64,000 nucleotides of DNA from Lacinutrix sp. C3R15 (GTDB taxonomy: Bacteria; Bacteroidota; Bacteroidia; Flavobacteriales; Flavobacteriaceae). The notes beneath the pieces are model-generated. The model was not told the origin of the DNA. It ran no database searches and saw only the letters and a program-made list of their open reading frames with translations. Positions 9,447 through 18,687 of this stretch are shown here, one piece after another. The stretch lies in NCBI RefSeq assembly GCF_018860825.1, contig NZ_JAHKPZ010000032.1, forward strand, positions 6,983 to 70,982. Reading direction: 5' to 3'. Made by a program: the position numbers and the translations under genes. Positions within the stretch are counted from its first letter, which is position 1, and each line of letters opens with the position of its first letter.

Positions 9447-10757
9447 TTAATACTTAATCCATTTAATGATTTCTTTATAACTAGGTTTTTTTCCATACAT
9501 TAAAATACCTACTCTATATATTTTTGCAGCAAACCAAACTGTAAGCATAAAAGTACCAACTAATATTAAAAAGGATACTAGTTGCTGCCAAACAGGAACT
9601 CCAAAAGGAATACGCATTAACATCACCACAGGAGAGGTAAATGGTATAAACGAAAATATGGTAGAAACAGCACCATGCGGATCTTCAATAACAGTAAATA
9701 TACCAATATAAACAGCTAAAACTAAAGGCATGATAATAGGAAACATAAATTGTTGTGTATCTGTTTCATTATCTACTGCTGCACCAATTGCCGCATATAA
9801 AGAACTGTACAACAAATAACCAGCTACAAAAAACAAAATAAATGCAATGATAAGGTTTGCAATTGGTAAGTTCCAGAAAGCATTCATTGCATTTTGCATT
9901 TCTATTGCTACTTCTGGGTTATCCATAGCTTGCTGCATCATTTCTTGCTGTGGTGTTTGTTGTATAAGGTCTATACCTAAAATTGCAGAAACAATAGTCA
10001 TTAAAATGCTTCCTATAAGAATCCAAATTACAAATTGTGTAATTCCTGCTAAAGAGGTTCCTATAATTTTACCTAGCATTAATTGTATTGGTTTTACTGA
10101 AGAAATTATGACTTCTATAATTCTACTTGTTTTTTCTTCAATAATACTTCGCATAATCATGTTACCATAAATAATAATAAACATGAATAATAGATAACCA
10201 GCTGCTAAACCAAATCCTAATTTAAAATAACTATCTATTTTAGATGTTTTTTCACCTATAAAACTTTCTTGAGCAATATTTACACTAGTTTTAGAAGCTG
10301 TTAGTTTATTAATATCTATACCTTGTTGTTGTAATTTAACATCTCTTAATTTGTTTTCTAATTTGCTTTCTAATCCAGTCATTACAGATAAGGAAGGAGA
10401 CTCTTTAGAGTAGAATTTAATATGTTTTACCATAGCAGCAATACTATCTTGCTTTGGTATATATAACAAACCGTAGGTTTCTGCTTCTTCTACAATAGTT
10501 TTTGCCTCTTCTAGAGACACATTATTAAGTATATTGTAAGTAGTATGTTCTGTATTTTGAAATATATCGGTTACCAATCCTGATGCATCTAATACAGAAA
10601 TGGTTCTTGTTTTATTATTATTTAATTGCGATAAGTAGGCCACAACTGCAATAAGTGCTATAAAAATAATAGGACTTAAAATAGTCATGATAATAAACGA
10701 TTTGTTTTTAACTTTTGTTAAATACTCACGTTTTATAATAAGTGGTAAATGGTTCAT
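9447..10757 (-). CDS. ABC-2 type permease (NatB-like exporter subunit)
   Basis: A 436-aa membrane protein with one N-terminal transmembrane helix (IIMTILSPIIFIALIAVVAYLSQ), an extracytoplasmic domain of about 140 residues, then a bundle of five or more helices. The segment MRSIIEEKTSRIIEVIISSV is the conserved cytoplasmic coupling element of the ABC-2/NatB family. It begins 3 bp after the ATPase gene stops, so the two form one transporter. The exported substrate is not predictable; relatives export Na+ or lipid and antibiotic-like molecules. Confidence 0.9.
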   Translation of the reverse strand: MNHLPLIIKREYLTKVKNKSFIIMTILSPIIFIALIAVVAYLSQLNNNKTRTISVLDASGLVTDIFQNTEHTTYNILNNVSLEEAKTIVEEAETYGLLYIPKQDSIAAMVKHIKFYSKESPSLSVMTGLESKLENKLRDVKLQQQGIDINKLTASKTSVNIAQESFIGEKTSKIDSYFKLGFGLAAGYLLFMFIIIYGNMIMRSIIEEKTSRIIEVIISSVKPIQLMLGKIIGTSLAGITQFVIWILIGSILMTIVSAILGIDLIQQTPQQEMMQQAMDNPEVAIEMQNAMNAFWNLPIANLIIAFILFFVAGYLLYSSLYAAIGAAVDNETDTQQFMFPIIMPLVLAVYIGIFTVIEDPHGAVSTIFSFIPFTSPVVMLMRIPFGVPVWQQLVSFLILVGTFMLTVWFAAKIYRVGILMYGKKPSYKEIIKWIKY

Positions 10758-10760
10758 AAA

Positions 10761-11687
10761 TTAATTATTCTTAACTGCTTGAATAAAAATATCGTTAGCG
10801 CTAGGTATTAGTTCTACAAAATGAGAAACTTCTCCTTTAGAGGTTAAATAGCTTAATAGATTGTTTGATGTCTCGTTTTCTGAAAGTTTTATATTTAGCT
10901 TTAACTCATCATTTAACGATTTAAAATCTGTAAGTGAGGCATTAAACTTTTTTGAAATAGTTTCTGCAAGAGCTATTTTATCTGTTGTTTTTATTCCTAC
11001 CTCAAACGTATTGGTTTTATAGCGTCTTTTAATATCTGTTAGTTTACCATCTAATATTTTGTTAGACTGATGAATTAAGGCAATATGATCACACAATTCT
11101 TCTACAGACTCCATTCTATGTGTAGAAAATATTACGGTTGCTCCATTTTCTTTTAAGCGTAAAATTTCGTCTTTAATTAAATTGGCGTTTATAGGGTCAA
11201 ATCCAGAAAAAGGTTCATCAAAAATCAATAATTTTGGCTCGTGTAAAACAGTGACTACAAACTGTATTTTTTGTGCCATTCCTTTAGATAGTTCTTGAAT
11301 TTTTTTGTTCCACCAATCTCCTATTTCTAATCTTTCAAACCAATATTGTAATCTTTTTTTGGCTTCTGCTTTACTTAATCCTTTTAATTGTGCTAAGTAT
11401 AAAGCTTGCTCTCCTACTTTCATAGATTTATATAAACCACGTTCTTCTGGTAAGTAACCAATATTCTGCACATGATGTGGTTGTAGTGGTTCTCCATCTA
11501 AAATAACATGACCAGAATCTGGCATGGTTATTTGGTTTATAACACGTATTAATGTTGTTTTTCCAGCTCCATTTGGTCCTAACAAACCAAATATACTTCC
11601 TTTTGGCACTGTAATAGACACGTTATTTAACGCTGTAAAATCTCCAAATTTTTTAGAAACTGCATGTGCTTCTAAGAGGTTTTCCAT
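10761..11687 (-). CDS. ABC transporter ATP-binding protein (NatA-like)
   Basis: A 308-aa nucleotide-binding subunit. It has Walker A GPNGAGKTT near residue 38, a Q-loop within IGYLPEERGLYKSM, signature LSKGMAQK, Walker B KLLIFDEPFSGFD and an H-loop FSTHRM. The last 80 residues match the C-terminal accessory domain of DUF4162-type ATPases. It is the first gene of the four-gene operon and powers the permease encoded directly downstream. Confidence 0.93.
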   Translation of the reverse strand: MENLLEAHAVSKKFGDFTALNNVSITVPKGSIFGLLGPNGAGKTTLIRVINQITMPDSGHVILDGEPLQPHHVQNIGYLPEERGLYKSMKVGEQALYLAQLKGLSKAEAKKRLQYWFERLEIGDWWNKKIQELSKGMAQKIQFVVTVLHEPKLLIFDEPFSGFDPINANLIKDEILRLKENGATVIFSTHRMESVEELCDHIALIHQSNKILDGKLTDIKRRYKTNTFEVGIKTTDKIALAETISKKFNASLTDFKSLNDELKLNIKLSENETSNNLLSYLTSKGEVSHFVELIPSANDIFIQAVKNN

Positions 11688-12061
11688 AATTTATTTTTAG
11701 TAATACCAAACTCTATTTTGGTAATATATAAGGGTTGTAAAGATAGAAAATGTTACATGGATTAGCATGCTATATTTTAAATTTAAAGATACCAAAAAGA
11801 GTTTAAAGTAGTTGTATAATTATAGCACCTTTTAGTAAAAACAAAAATTGCAATAAAAAACAAAACCCACCCTTTTACTTTAAGTGAAAGGATGGGAAAA
11901 AATTGCTATGAAAAAGAAAAATTACCACTAAAATTAATTAGTGATAATCAAATATACTATTTTTTACTAAATAAATGTTAATGTAACAAGATTTGTTGTA
12001 AATTCTTTAAAACAAAAATTCCACTTCATGAAGTGGAATTTTTATCTTTTATATTGTTTTA
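11688..12061. other. Intergenic region with two hairpins
   Basis: These 374 bp lie between the start of the ABC ATPase gene and the end of dnaJ. They hold an imperfect 15-bp stem at 11866-11896 (CCCACCC on the left, GGATGGG on the right) and the perfect palindrome at 12014-12043. No credible reading frame was seen. The first hairpin has an A-rich flank on each side and may be a second terminator. Confidence 0.55.
12014..12043 (-). terminator. Terminator of the grpE-dnaJ operon
   Basis: A perfect 30-bp palindrome whose half site reads AAAAATTCCACTTCA, 18 bp after the dnaJ stop codon. A and T tracts at its ends fit a rho-independent terminator. Confidence 0.85.
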
Positions 12062-13186
12062 CTAAGAAAACATGTCTTTTACTTTTTCAAAAAAAGATTT
12101 ATCTGTACTTTCTGGTTTTGGCATGAAATGATCATCATCACGCATAGTTTCAAAGAAATCTTTTTGTTGTTTGTTTAAAGTTTTAGGTGTCCATACATTT
12201 ACATGTACTAATAAATCTCCTTTACCATATCCATTAATGTTTGGTATTCCTTTTCCGCGTAAGCGTAAAATTTTACCAGATTGCACACCTGCTTCTACTT
12301 TAATACGCACTTTTCCTGTTACTGTATCTATTTCTGTTGAAGTACCAAGAACAGCATCTGGAAGGCTTACATATAAATCATAATGTAAATTATCTCCTTC
12401 ACGTTGTAAGGTTTCATGCTCTTGTTCTTCTATAGCAACAAGCATATCACCAGAAATACCATTTCCTGGTGCTTCATTACCTTTTCCTGCAACTTTAAGT
12501 TGCATACCATCTACAACACCTGCAGGTATTTTTATAGAAACGGTTTCTTCTTTAATAATTAAACCATGTGCATCTGCTCCTGCTGGTTTTTTATCTATAA
12601 TTTGTCCTGCTCCACCACAAGATGTACATGTGGCAGCTGTTTGCATTCTTCCTAAAATAGTGTTTGTTACTCTGGTAACTTGACCAGTACCATGACAAGT
12701 AGAACAGGTTTTATATGTTGTTCCTGATGCTTGAACTTTACGTTTTACTTTAATTTTCTTTTCTACACCATTAGCAATTTCTTCTAGCGTTAGTTTTACG
12801 CGAATTCTAAGGTTACTACCTTTAACTCTACGTTGACCTCCTCCGCCAAAACCACCAGAGAAGCCTCCTCCTCCGCCAAAAGCGCCACCAAATATATCAC
12901 CAAACTGACTGAATATGTCATCCATATTCATGTTTCCGCCACCGCCAAAACCACCAGAACCATCAAAAGCTTGATGCCCAAATTGGTCATAACGTGCTTT
13001 TTTGTCTGCATTACTTAAAACTTCATAAGCTTCTGCAGCTTCTTTAAATTTAGATTCTGCATCTTTATCATCTGGATTTTTATCTGGATGAAATTTTAAA
13101 GCCATTTTTCTGTAGGCTTTTTTTATTTCTGCAGCTGTTGCGCTTTTACTTATTCCTAATATTTCGTAATAATCTCTTTTTGCCAT
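12062..13186 (-). CDS. dnaJ: Chaperone DnaJ with reduced zinc-finger domain
   Basis: A 374-aa Hsp40. It has an N-terminal J domain with the HPD motif at about residues 33-35, a Gly/Phe-rich linker ([13 protein letters not shown] and following), a cysteine-rich region and the C-terminal substrate-binding domains. DnaJ delivers unfolded clients to DnaK and stimulates its ATPase. The canonical zinc region has four CxxCxGxG motifs; only two C-x2-C pairs are seen here (CSTC, and CTSC followed by GGAGQ), so at most one zinc site remains. I recall the same reduction in other Flavobacteriaceae. It follows grpE with a 141-bp gap, consistent with one operon. Confidence 0.95.
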   Translation of the reverse strand: MAKRDYYEILGISKSATAAEIKKAYRKMALKFHPDKNPDDKDAESKFKEAAEAYEVLSNADKKARYDQFGHQAFDGSGGFGGGGNMNMDDIFSQFGDIFGGAFGGGGGFSGGFGGGGQRRVKGSNLRIRVKLTLEEIANGVEKKIKVKRKVQASGTTYKTCSTCHGTGQVTRVTNTILGRMQTAATCTSCGGAGQIIDKKPAGADAHGLIIKEETVSIKIPAGVVDGMQLKVAGKGNEAPGNGISGDMLVAIEEQEHETLQREGDNLHYDLYVSLPDAVLGTSTEIDTVTGKVRIKVEAGVQSGKILRLRGKGIPNINGYGKGDLLVHVNVWTPKTLNKQQKDFFETMRDDDHFMPKPESTDKSFFEKVKDMFS

Positions 13187-13327
13187 AATTATTTTAGCTT
13201 TCAGTTTTTAGTCACAGTCTAACTCTGCTTACTGTTCTGCTTACTTTTTTACTGAATACTTATTTTATTTTAATTTGCAGATTTTGTAGGCTGTTATAGT
13301 ATTTTGGTACTACCGCAGCTTAATATT

Positions 13328-13852
13328 TTATTGTCCTATTACTACTTTTGGAAAACGAATTACTTTTTCTCCTAATCGGTATCCTTTTTCTACTACATCA
13401 ATCACTTTTCCTTTTAAATCTTCTGATGGTGCAGGAATTTGTGTGATTGCTTCATGGTCATCTGCATTAAAAGCGTCTCCTTTTTCAACTTTTATAGCTT
13501 CTAAACCTTTTTGTTCTAATGTAGAAAGTAGTTTTTGATAAATTAAATGTACTCCTTTACGTAATTCTTCTGCTTCTTTATCTTCGTCTATATGAGTTAT
13601 AGCGCGTTCAAAATCATCTATAATAGGTAAAAGTGACACCATTACATCTTGACTTGCTGTTTTAAATAATTCAATACGTTCTTTAGATGTACGTTTTTTA
13701 TAATTTTCAAACTCAGCAAAAAGACGTAAAAACTTATCTTTTTCTTGCTTTAATTCTACTTGTAGTTGTTCTTCAACAGATAACTCTTGCGTTTCTACTG
13801 TTGTTTGTTCTACTTGCTCTTCTATAACTTCTTCTTTATTTTTCTTGCTCAT
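13328..13852 (-). CDS. grpE: Nucleotide exchange factor GrpE
   Basis: A 174-aa cytoplasmic protein: an acidic, glutamate-rich N-terminus, a long helix (KQEKDKFLRLFAEFENYKKR), and a C-terminal beta domain with the family signature HEAITQIPAPSEDLKGKVIDV and GYRLGEKVIRFPKVVIG. It promotes ADP release from DnaK. It is upstream of dnaJ on the same strand, the usual Bacteroidetes arrangement. Length and motifs are normal. Confidence 0.95.
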   Translation of the reverse strand: MSKKNKEEVIEEQVEQTTVETQELSVEEQLQVELKQEKDKFLRLFAEFENYKKRTSKERIELFKTASQDVMVSLLPIIDDFERAITHIDEDKEAEELRKGVHLIYQKLLSTLEQKGLEAIKVEKGDAFNADDHEAITQIPAPSEDLKGKVIDVVEKGYRLGEKVIRFPKVVIGQ

Positions 13853-14013
13853 TTTTGTACCTAGATTTTAAATACTTTTTTTAAGATGGCAAAAGTACTG
13901 CCATTATTATAAAAATGTCAAAATGTCATTGATTTTTTTTTTGTTATTTTTTATTTAACTCGTTTAACAATTTGTATTTTTGTTTTTTAACACTAAAAAA
14001 ACAAATAATTATT

Positions 14014-14682
14014 ATGAGAAAACAAGTTTTAAATATTTTTACTGTTATTGCATTATGCACTGCTGTAGTTGGTTGTAAAAAAGCAAAAGAAGCAAACACA
14101 ACTGAAGCAGAAGCTGCAGCTATAAGCGAGAGTACTACTCAAAAATATGTAGTTAATGTAACAGAGTCTACTATTGAGTGGAAAGGTTTTAAACCAACAG
14201 GAACTCATAATGGTACTGTTGCTATTGAAAGTGGTGTTTTTCATGTAGACAATGGCATTTTACAAAGTGGTACTTTTTTAATTAACATGAAGTCTATAAG
14301 TGCTACAGATGTTGAAGGAGACCAAAAAAAGAATCTTGATGCACATTTAATGGGTACTGTTGAGGGTAAAGAAGGTGACTTTTTTGATGTAAACAAATTT
14401 CCTACTGGAGCATTCGAAGTTACAGGAACTCAAGCTGCTGAAAATGGCAAAACAATGCTTTCTGGTAATTTAGCGTTAAAAGGAAATAAACACAATGTTA
14501 CGTTTCCTGTAACAATTTCTACCGAAGGTGATTTTATAACCATAACTAGTGATGCTTTTTCTATTGACAGAACAAAATGGGGAATTAACTATGGTTCTAA
14601 AACAATTTTTGATAACCTTGGAGACAAGTTTATTAATGATGATATGGAGTTAAAAATAACTGTAAAAGCTAAAAAAGCGTAA
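14014..14682 (+). CDS. YceI family lipoprotein
   Basis: A 222-aa protein. I choose ATG 14014 (MRKQVLNIF) because a lipoprotein signal with lipobox VVGC follows directly; the in-frame ATG at 13972 would place extra residues before the signal. After an Ala/Glu-rich linker comes a YceI domain (STIEWKGFKPTGTHNG, GTFLINMKSISATD, FDVNKFPTGAFEVT, SIDRTKWGINYGS). YceI lipocalin-like folds bind polyisoprenoid or amphipathic ligands in the periplasm. Partner and ligand are unknown. A strong terminator follows. Confidence 0.9.
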   Translation: MRKQVLNIFTVIALCTAVVGCKKAKEANTTEAEAAAISESTTQKYVVNVTESTIEWKGFKPTGTHNGTVAIESGVFHVDNGILQSGTFLINMKSISATDVEGDQKKNLDAHLMGTVEGKEGDFFDVNKFPTGAFEVTGTQAAENGKTMLSGNLALKGNKHNVTFPVTISTEGDFITITSDAFSIDRTKWGINYGSKTIFDNLGDKFINDDMELKITVKAKKA

Positions 14683-14702
14683 TTACATCACTTTTTTTTT
14701 AT

Positions 14703-14730
14703 AAAGCCATACTTTTTTAAGTATGGCTTT
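14703..14730 (+). terminator. Terminator of the YceI gene
   Basis: A 12-bp perfect stem (AAAGCCATACTT / AAGTATGGCTTT) with a TTTT loop and a following T run, 21 bp after the stop codon. Confidence 0.9.
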
Positions 14731-14910
14731 TTTTTGCCTAAAAGGAACACAAAACAATAACTAACAGAATTTCAGTTATTTAAAAATCGATTATATAAGT
14801 AGTTTATCGAAAAATTAATATTTATTATTACATTATTTTACATTTTAAAATTAGAAAGGTATATTTTCACCACTAATTATTTGAATTAAGCCTTAAATTA
14901 TAATTACATA

Positions 14911-15345
14911 ATGAAATTTATTTTTACATTTTTGTTTGTGTTTACCTACATAACTACATCTTTTAGTCAAGAGTCTAATACCTTAAGTTTTACTAATTTT
15001 GAAACCGATTTTTTTACATATAAACCTGAACAAAAAAAATCGGTAACAGATGATCATTTTAGTTTTGCTAAATACGTAATTTCTGAAACTAAAAAATCTT
15101 TAAATAATGATGTTAGTAATTATAATGTAATTCATTACTGGAATATACTTACGGCATTAGATATGCTTAAAGTAGATAAATCAACTATTATTTTGGCTTT
15201 TCAAAAAATGGCAGATTTAGAAGGTAGTTGTAAGTATATTGTAAATTATAAAAATAAGATTTCTTTTTACAAAACTATTACTGCTATGTATGACCACTAC
15301 TACTCACAATGTAAAAAAAGAGATAGTTTAGTAGGTACTAATTAA
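14911..15345 (+). CDS. Small exported protein of unknown function
   Basis: A 144-aa protein with a Sec signal peptide (MKFIFTFLFVFTYITTSFSQ). The mature 124 residues look alpha-helical and contain two cysteines about 40 residues apart (GSCKYIV and YSQCKKR) that could form a disulphide. I do not recognise the family. It stands alone, converging on mnmD with 3 bp between the stop codons. Confidence 0.7.
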   Translation: MKFIFTFLFVFTYITTSFSQESNTLSFTNFETDFFTYKPEQKKSVTDDHFSFAKYVISETKKSLNNDVSNYNVIHYWNILTALDMLKVDKSTIILAFQKMADLEGSCKYIVNYKNKISFYKTITAMYDHYYSQCKKRDSLVGTN

Positions 15346-15348
15346 TTA

Positions 15349-16023
15349 CTACAGTTTTAATGCCCTTAGCATGTGTCTTTTTCCTGGTGGTCCTTGCAGG
15401 CGTTTTAAAGTAAAACCAACATTTCTTAAAGCTCTTTTTACACTTCCCTTTGCAGCATAAGTAACCAAAACACCGTTTTCTTTTAATGCATTATACATGC
15501 TTTTAAAAATTGCTTCAGTCCATAATTCGGGTTGTACTCCTGCTCCAAAAGCATCAAAATAAATAATATTAAAAGCATTAGTTTCGTTTATTTCCGAAAA
15601 ATATTTTTGCTCTTTTAGCAACTCAAAATTACTGGTAATACGCTCTTGTTTTTCCCAAGAAACATCATGTAATTTCTTAAAAACAGCTTCTTTATCTAAA
15701 GCGTTTAATTGTGCTACATAATTTAGTTGCTTTAATTCTTCTGTCAAAACAGGAAAAGCTTCTACTCCTTTATACTGTATGCTAAGCTGTAATCTTTCTG
15801 CCTCTAATAAAGTCATAAAAGCATTTAAACCAGTACCAAAACCTATTTCAAGAATAGAAATAGGTGTTGGTTGGTTAGTATCTATAAAGTGATGCAATCC
15901 GTTTTTTATATATACATGCTGTGCTTCTTGAATAGCACCATGTGTAGAATGATATTGCTCATTCCATTCTGGAATATGAATAGTTGTAGAACCGTCTTCT
16001 GTAATAATTATTTCACGTTTCAA
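15349..16023 (-). CDS. mnmD: tRNA (5-methylaminomethyl-2-thiouridine)(34)-methyltransferase MnmD
   Basis: A 224-aa SAM-dependent methyltransferase of the DUF752/MnmD type. It has the N-terminal signature EDGSTTIHIPEWNEQYHS-HGA, the SAM-binding ILEIGFGTGLNAFMTL, the motif IIYFDAFGAGVQPELWT and the C-terminal GPPGKRHMLRA. It makes the last methyl transfer of the mnm5s2U wobble modification. In E. coli this domain is fused to an FAD domain (MnmC); here it stands alone, as is usual in Bacteroidetes. It lies 8 bp downstream of the cytochrome-like lipoprotein gene and may be cotranscribed. Confidence 0.92.
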   Translation of the reverse strand: MKREIIITEDGSTTIHIPEWNEQYHSTHGAIQEAQHVYIKNGLHHFIDTNQPTPISILEIGFGTGLNAFMTLLEAERLQLSIQYKGVEAFPVLTEELKQLNYVAQLNALDKEAVFKKLHDVSWEKQERITSNFELLKEQKYFSEINETNAFNIIYFDAFGAGVQPELWTEAIFKSMYNALKENGVLVTYAAKGSVKRALRNVGFTLKRLQGPPGKRHMLRALKL

Positions 16024-16031
16024 AAGAACAA

Positions 16032-16463
16032 CTATTGTATTAGTAGCTTTTTAATTCTTGGTATTGGTCCTGTACATTCTGTTTGATGACAAGAAACACA
16101 CACATTTACAGCATTATTAAATCTATCTTCAATAGCAATTGTAGATTCTGAATTAAAAATTTCTTTTTCTGCAGCCACAAAAAGTGTTGAAAAGGATTGA
16201 AAATTTTGATTTCTAGATTTAAAATCGGAAAGTTCTGCAATATGAATATTTAAAAAATCAGTAGGAAACTCTGTAGGTATTTTACCTGCAATAATTTCAT
16301 TTTTAATTTTTAAATTATGAGCATACATTTGATTCATGAGTATTGCCATTTCTGATGGCTCATACATATCATAGACCTTTTTAGTTGTAGTTTCTTCTTG
16401 TTTTGTTTTACTAGTACAACTTAGTAAAACAGTAAAACAAAAAAACAATAGTACCTGTTTCAT
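16032..16463 (-). CDS. c-type cytochrome-like lipoprotein
   Basis: A 143-aa lipoprotein: lipobox LLSC near residue 16 and a helical body. A CVSCH haem-attachment motif near the C-terminus (NNAVNVCVSCHQTECTGP) is the form seen in c-type cytochromes, with the haem bound to both Cys and axial His. Only one CxxCH is present and no distal Met is obvious. Function is unknown; electron transfer in the periplasm is an inference. It begins 5 bp after the DUF4920 gene ends, so the two are probably one unit. Confidence 0.8.
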   Translation of the reverse strand: MKQVLLFFCFTVLLSCTSKTKQEETTTKKVYDMYEPSEMAILMNQMYAHNLKIKNEIIAGKIPTEFPTDFLNIHIAELSDFKSRNQNFQSFSTLFVAAEKEIFNSESTIAIEDRFNNAVNVCVSCHQTECTGPIPRIKKLLIQ

Positions 16464-16468
16464 TGTAA

Positions 16469-16975
16469 TTATTCTTGAACAATTAAAACACCATCTGCTT
16501 CAAAAGAATAGGTTTTTTCTGGTGCTGTTATTTGTGCAATCTCTTCTTCAGATTTTCCTGCATCTGCCGCATAGTGACGAAGCTCTTCTACAGGTACTTC
16601 ATTAACATAAGCTTTACCGTTTATAATAACTTCTTGTCCTGCTATATTTTTAGGCATAAAAAAACCATAGTCTTTAAATTTAACCATAACCTGTTCGCCA
16701 TTGTCTAAATTTAATTTCATCCAACATCCTTTAGCTTGACAAACCTCATCTACTTTTGCAATCATTTTAGAGTTTATACTGTCGCCAACTTGCATTTTTT
16801 TATATTGTGCAGCCATAGATGCAGAAGAAATTGCATCATCTGCTTTAATTTCTTTACCAAAAGACGCATAGCTAATTTCTTTTACTGCTTCTGTTTCAAC
16901 ATTCTCTTTTTTTGTTTCCTCTTTACAAGCTAAAAACACAGACAAAAGCATGGTAATAAATATAATTTTTTTCAT
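16469..16975 (-). CDS. DUF4920 lipoprotein
   Basis: A 168-aa lipoprotein with lipobox FLAC near residue 17, then a DUF4920 domain. Recognisable segments are the VDEVCQAKGCWMKL region with two cysteines and MVKFKDYGFFMPKN. The Cys pair resembles a metal or redox site, but no activity is established for this family. It is first in a probable three-gene unit with the cytochrome-like lipoprotein and mnmD, and divergent from ilvE. Confidence 0.85.
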   Translation of the reverse strand: MKKIIFITMLLSVFLACKEETKKENVETEAVKEISYASFGKEIKADDAISSASMAAQYKKMQVGDSINSKMIAKVDEVCQAKGCWMKLNLDNGEQVMVKFKDYGFFMPKNIAGQEVIINGKAYVNEVPVEELRHYAADAGKSEEEIAQITAPEKTYSFEADGVLIVQE

Positions 16976-17062
16976 TTTAATGGGTTTGATTACGTATATT
17001 TTGGCATAAAGATAATGCTTTTTTAAAAAAGAATTAATCTTTTTTATACCACTATAATTCTG

Positions 17063-17070
17063 TATTTTTG
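17063..17070 (+). promoter_or_regulatory. -7 box of the ilvE promoter
   Basis: TATTTTTG matches the Bacteroidetes -7 consensus TAnnTTTG, 23 bp before the ilvE ATG. No good TTG -33 element is seen upstream. Confidence 0.6.
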
Positions 17071-17093
17071 TGCTAATTAAACAGCTATTAAAT

Positions 17094-18161
17094 ATGAGTA
17101 ATACAATTGTAAACGAAATGAAAATAGTAAAAGCAGAAAGCTCTAAAATACAAGATGTAGATTTTGATAATATAGATTTTGGTCGTGTATTTACAGACCA
17201 TATGTTTTCTTGCGATTTTAAAGATGGAAAGTGGCAAACGCCAGAAATAACTCCTTATCAGCCACTAACAATTGATCCTTCTGCTAGGGTTTTTCATTAT
17301 GGGCAAGCAGTTTTTGAAGGAATGAAAGCTTTTAAAGATGATAAAGATGGTGTCTGGTTATTTAGGCCTGAAGATAATTTTAACAGAATAAATATTTCTG
17401 CAAAAAGATTAGCAATGCCTGAATTTCCTAAAGAATATTTTTTTAATGGTTTAGAAACCTTATTAAAATTAGACAAGGAATGGATAAAAAAAGGAGACGG
17501 AAACGCGCTATACATAAGACCTTTTGTCATTGCTTCTGAGCCTGCAATCTCTGCTTCTCCTGCAAATGAGTATAAATTTATGATTATTTGCTCTCCTGTT
17601 AAAGCTTATTATAAAGATAAAATAAAAGTAGTAGTTGCTGAAAAATATAGTCGTTCTGCAGATGGTGGAGTTGGTTTTGCTAAAGCTGCTGGTAATTATG
17701 CTGCACAATTTTACCCAACCAAATTGGTTCAAGAAACAGGTTTTCAACAAGTAATTTGGACAGATGCCAATACGCACGAATACCTAGAAGAAGCTGGTAC
17801 TATGAATATCTTTTTTAGAATAAATGATAAACTAGTAACTGCACCTACAAGTGATAGAATTTTAGATGGTATCACTAGAAAGAGTATTATTCAAATTGCT
17901 AAAGACAATAATATAGAAGTAGAAATACGTCCTGTTACTGTTAAAGAAATAAAAGAAGCTGCTAGAAACGGTAGTTTAAAAGAAATTTTTGGTAGTGGTA
18001 CTGCTGCAGTGGTTAGTCCTATTTCTGCTTTTAAGCATGCAGAAGAAGTTTTTGACATTGTTGAACCAGAAAACACCTACCATGCTATGTTTAAAAGACA
18101 ACTAATGGATATACAGTACAATATTGCTGAAGACAAACATGGATGGCGTTATAAAATATAA
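17094..18161 (+). CDS. ilvE: Branched-chain amino acid aminotransferase
   Basis: A 355-aa PLP enzyme of fold type IV. Family segments are seen in order: FGRVFTDHMF, the GQAVFEGMKAF motif, LYIRPFVIASEP, the PLP-lysine region FAKAAGNYAAQ, the EEAGTMNIFF motif and EIFGSGTAAVVSPI. It interconverts Leu/Ile/Val and their 2-oxo acids in the cytoplasm. I place the start at 17094 (MSNTIVNEM), because the -7 box at 17063-17070 lies between it and the in-frame ATG at 17070. Length is typical of the type 2 BCAT group. Confidence 0.93.
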   Translation: MSNTIVNEMKIVKAESSKIQDVDFDNIDFGRVFTDHMFSCDFKDGKWQTPEITPYQPLTIDPSARVFHYGQAVFEGMKAFKDDKDGVWLFRPEDNFNRINISAKRLAMPEFPKEYFFNGLETLLKLDKEWIKKGDGNALYIRPFVIASEPAISASPANEYKFMIICSPVKAYYKDKIKVVVAEKYSRSADGGVGFAKAAGNYAAQFYPTKLVQETGFQQVIWTDANTHEYLEEAGTMNIFFRINDKLVTAPTSDRILDGITRKSIIQIAKDNNIEVEIRPVTVKEIKEAARNGSLKEIFGSGTAAVVSPISAFKHAEEVFDIVEPENTYHAMFKRQLMDIQYNIAEDKHGWRYKI

Positions 18162-18186
18162 CATCTATCTTATACTAGATTAAAAA

Positions 18187-18210
18187 AAAGAGAAGCAAAT
18201 GCTTCTCTTT
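18187..18210. terminator. Bidirectional terminator
   Basis: A 10-bp stem (AAAGAGAAGC / GCTTCTCTTT) with an AAAT loop and A/T runs on either side, between the convergent ilvE and MazG-like genes. Confidence 0.88.
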
Positions 18211-18223
18211 TTTTATTTAAATT

Positions 18224-18610
18224 TTATTTATCTAATATCTCAGAAATATTAGGTTTAAAGTAATTTGGGCCTTTAAGTACTTTACCATCTTCTCTGTAAA
18301 TTGGTTGTCCATCTTCGCCAAGTTTACTCATATTGCTTCTTTGTATTTCATTAAAAACCTCTTCTATTTTATCTTGCATACCATGCTCTATAATTGTACC
18401 ACATAGAATATATAACATGTCTCCTAAAGCATCTGCAACCTCAACCAAATCATTGTTGTTTGCTGCTTCTAGGTATTCTTCATTTTCCTCTTTCATTAAA
18501 TTAAAACGAAGCGTATTTTTTTCTTTCCCTAAATCTGCTTTTGGTGCTTCTCTATGTCCTATTTTAAAAGCGGTATGAAATGCTTTTACTGCTTCAATTT
18601 TATTTTTCAT
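18224..18610 (-). CDS. MazG-like nucleotide pyrophosphohydrolase
   Basis: A 128-aa all-alpha NTP-PPase. The metal-binding acidic motifs are visible: MKEENEEYLEA (ExxEE) and EVADALGDMLYILCGT (ExxD). A C-terminal tail with GEDGQPIYREDGKVLKGPNY is typical of the group resembling phosphoribosyl-ATP pyrophosphohydrolase. It probably hydrolyses noncanonical NTPs, although the substrate is not shown by sequence. Confidence 0.85.
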   Translation of the reverse strand: MKNKIEAVKAFHTAFKIGHREAPKADLGKEKNTLRFNLMKEENEEYLEAANNNDLVEVADALGDMLYILCGTIIEHGMQDKIEEVFNEIQRSNMSKLGEDGQPIYREDGKVLKGPNYFKPNISEILDK

Positions 18611-18687
18611 ATAAATTTTTATTTTTCCTTTCCGTGAAAACGGAATTCTTATAATTTAGTTTCTTAATTTTGCATAAAAGTATATAT

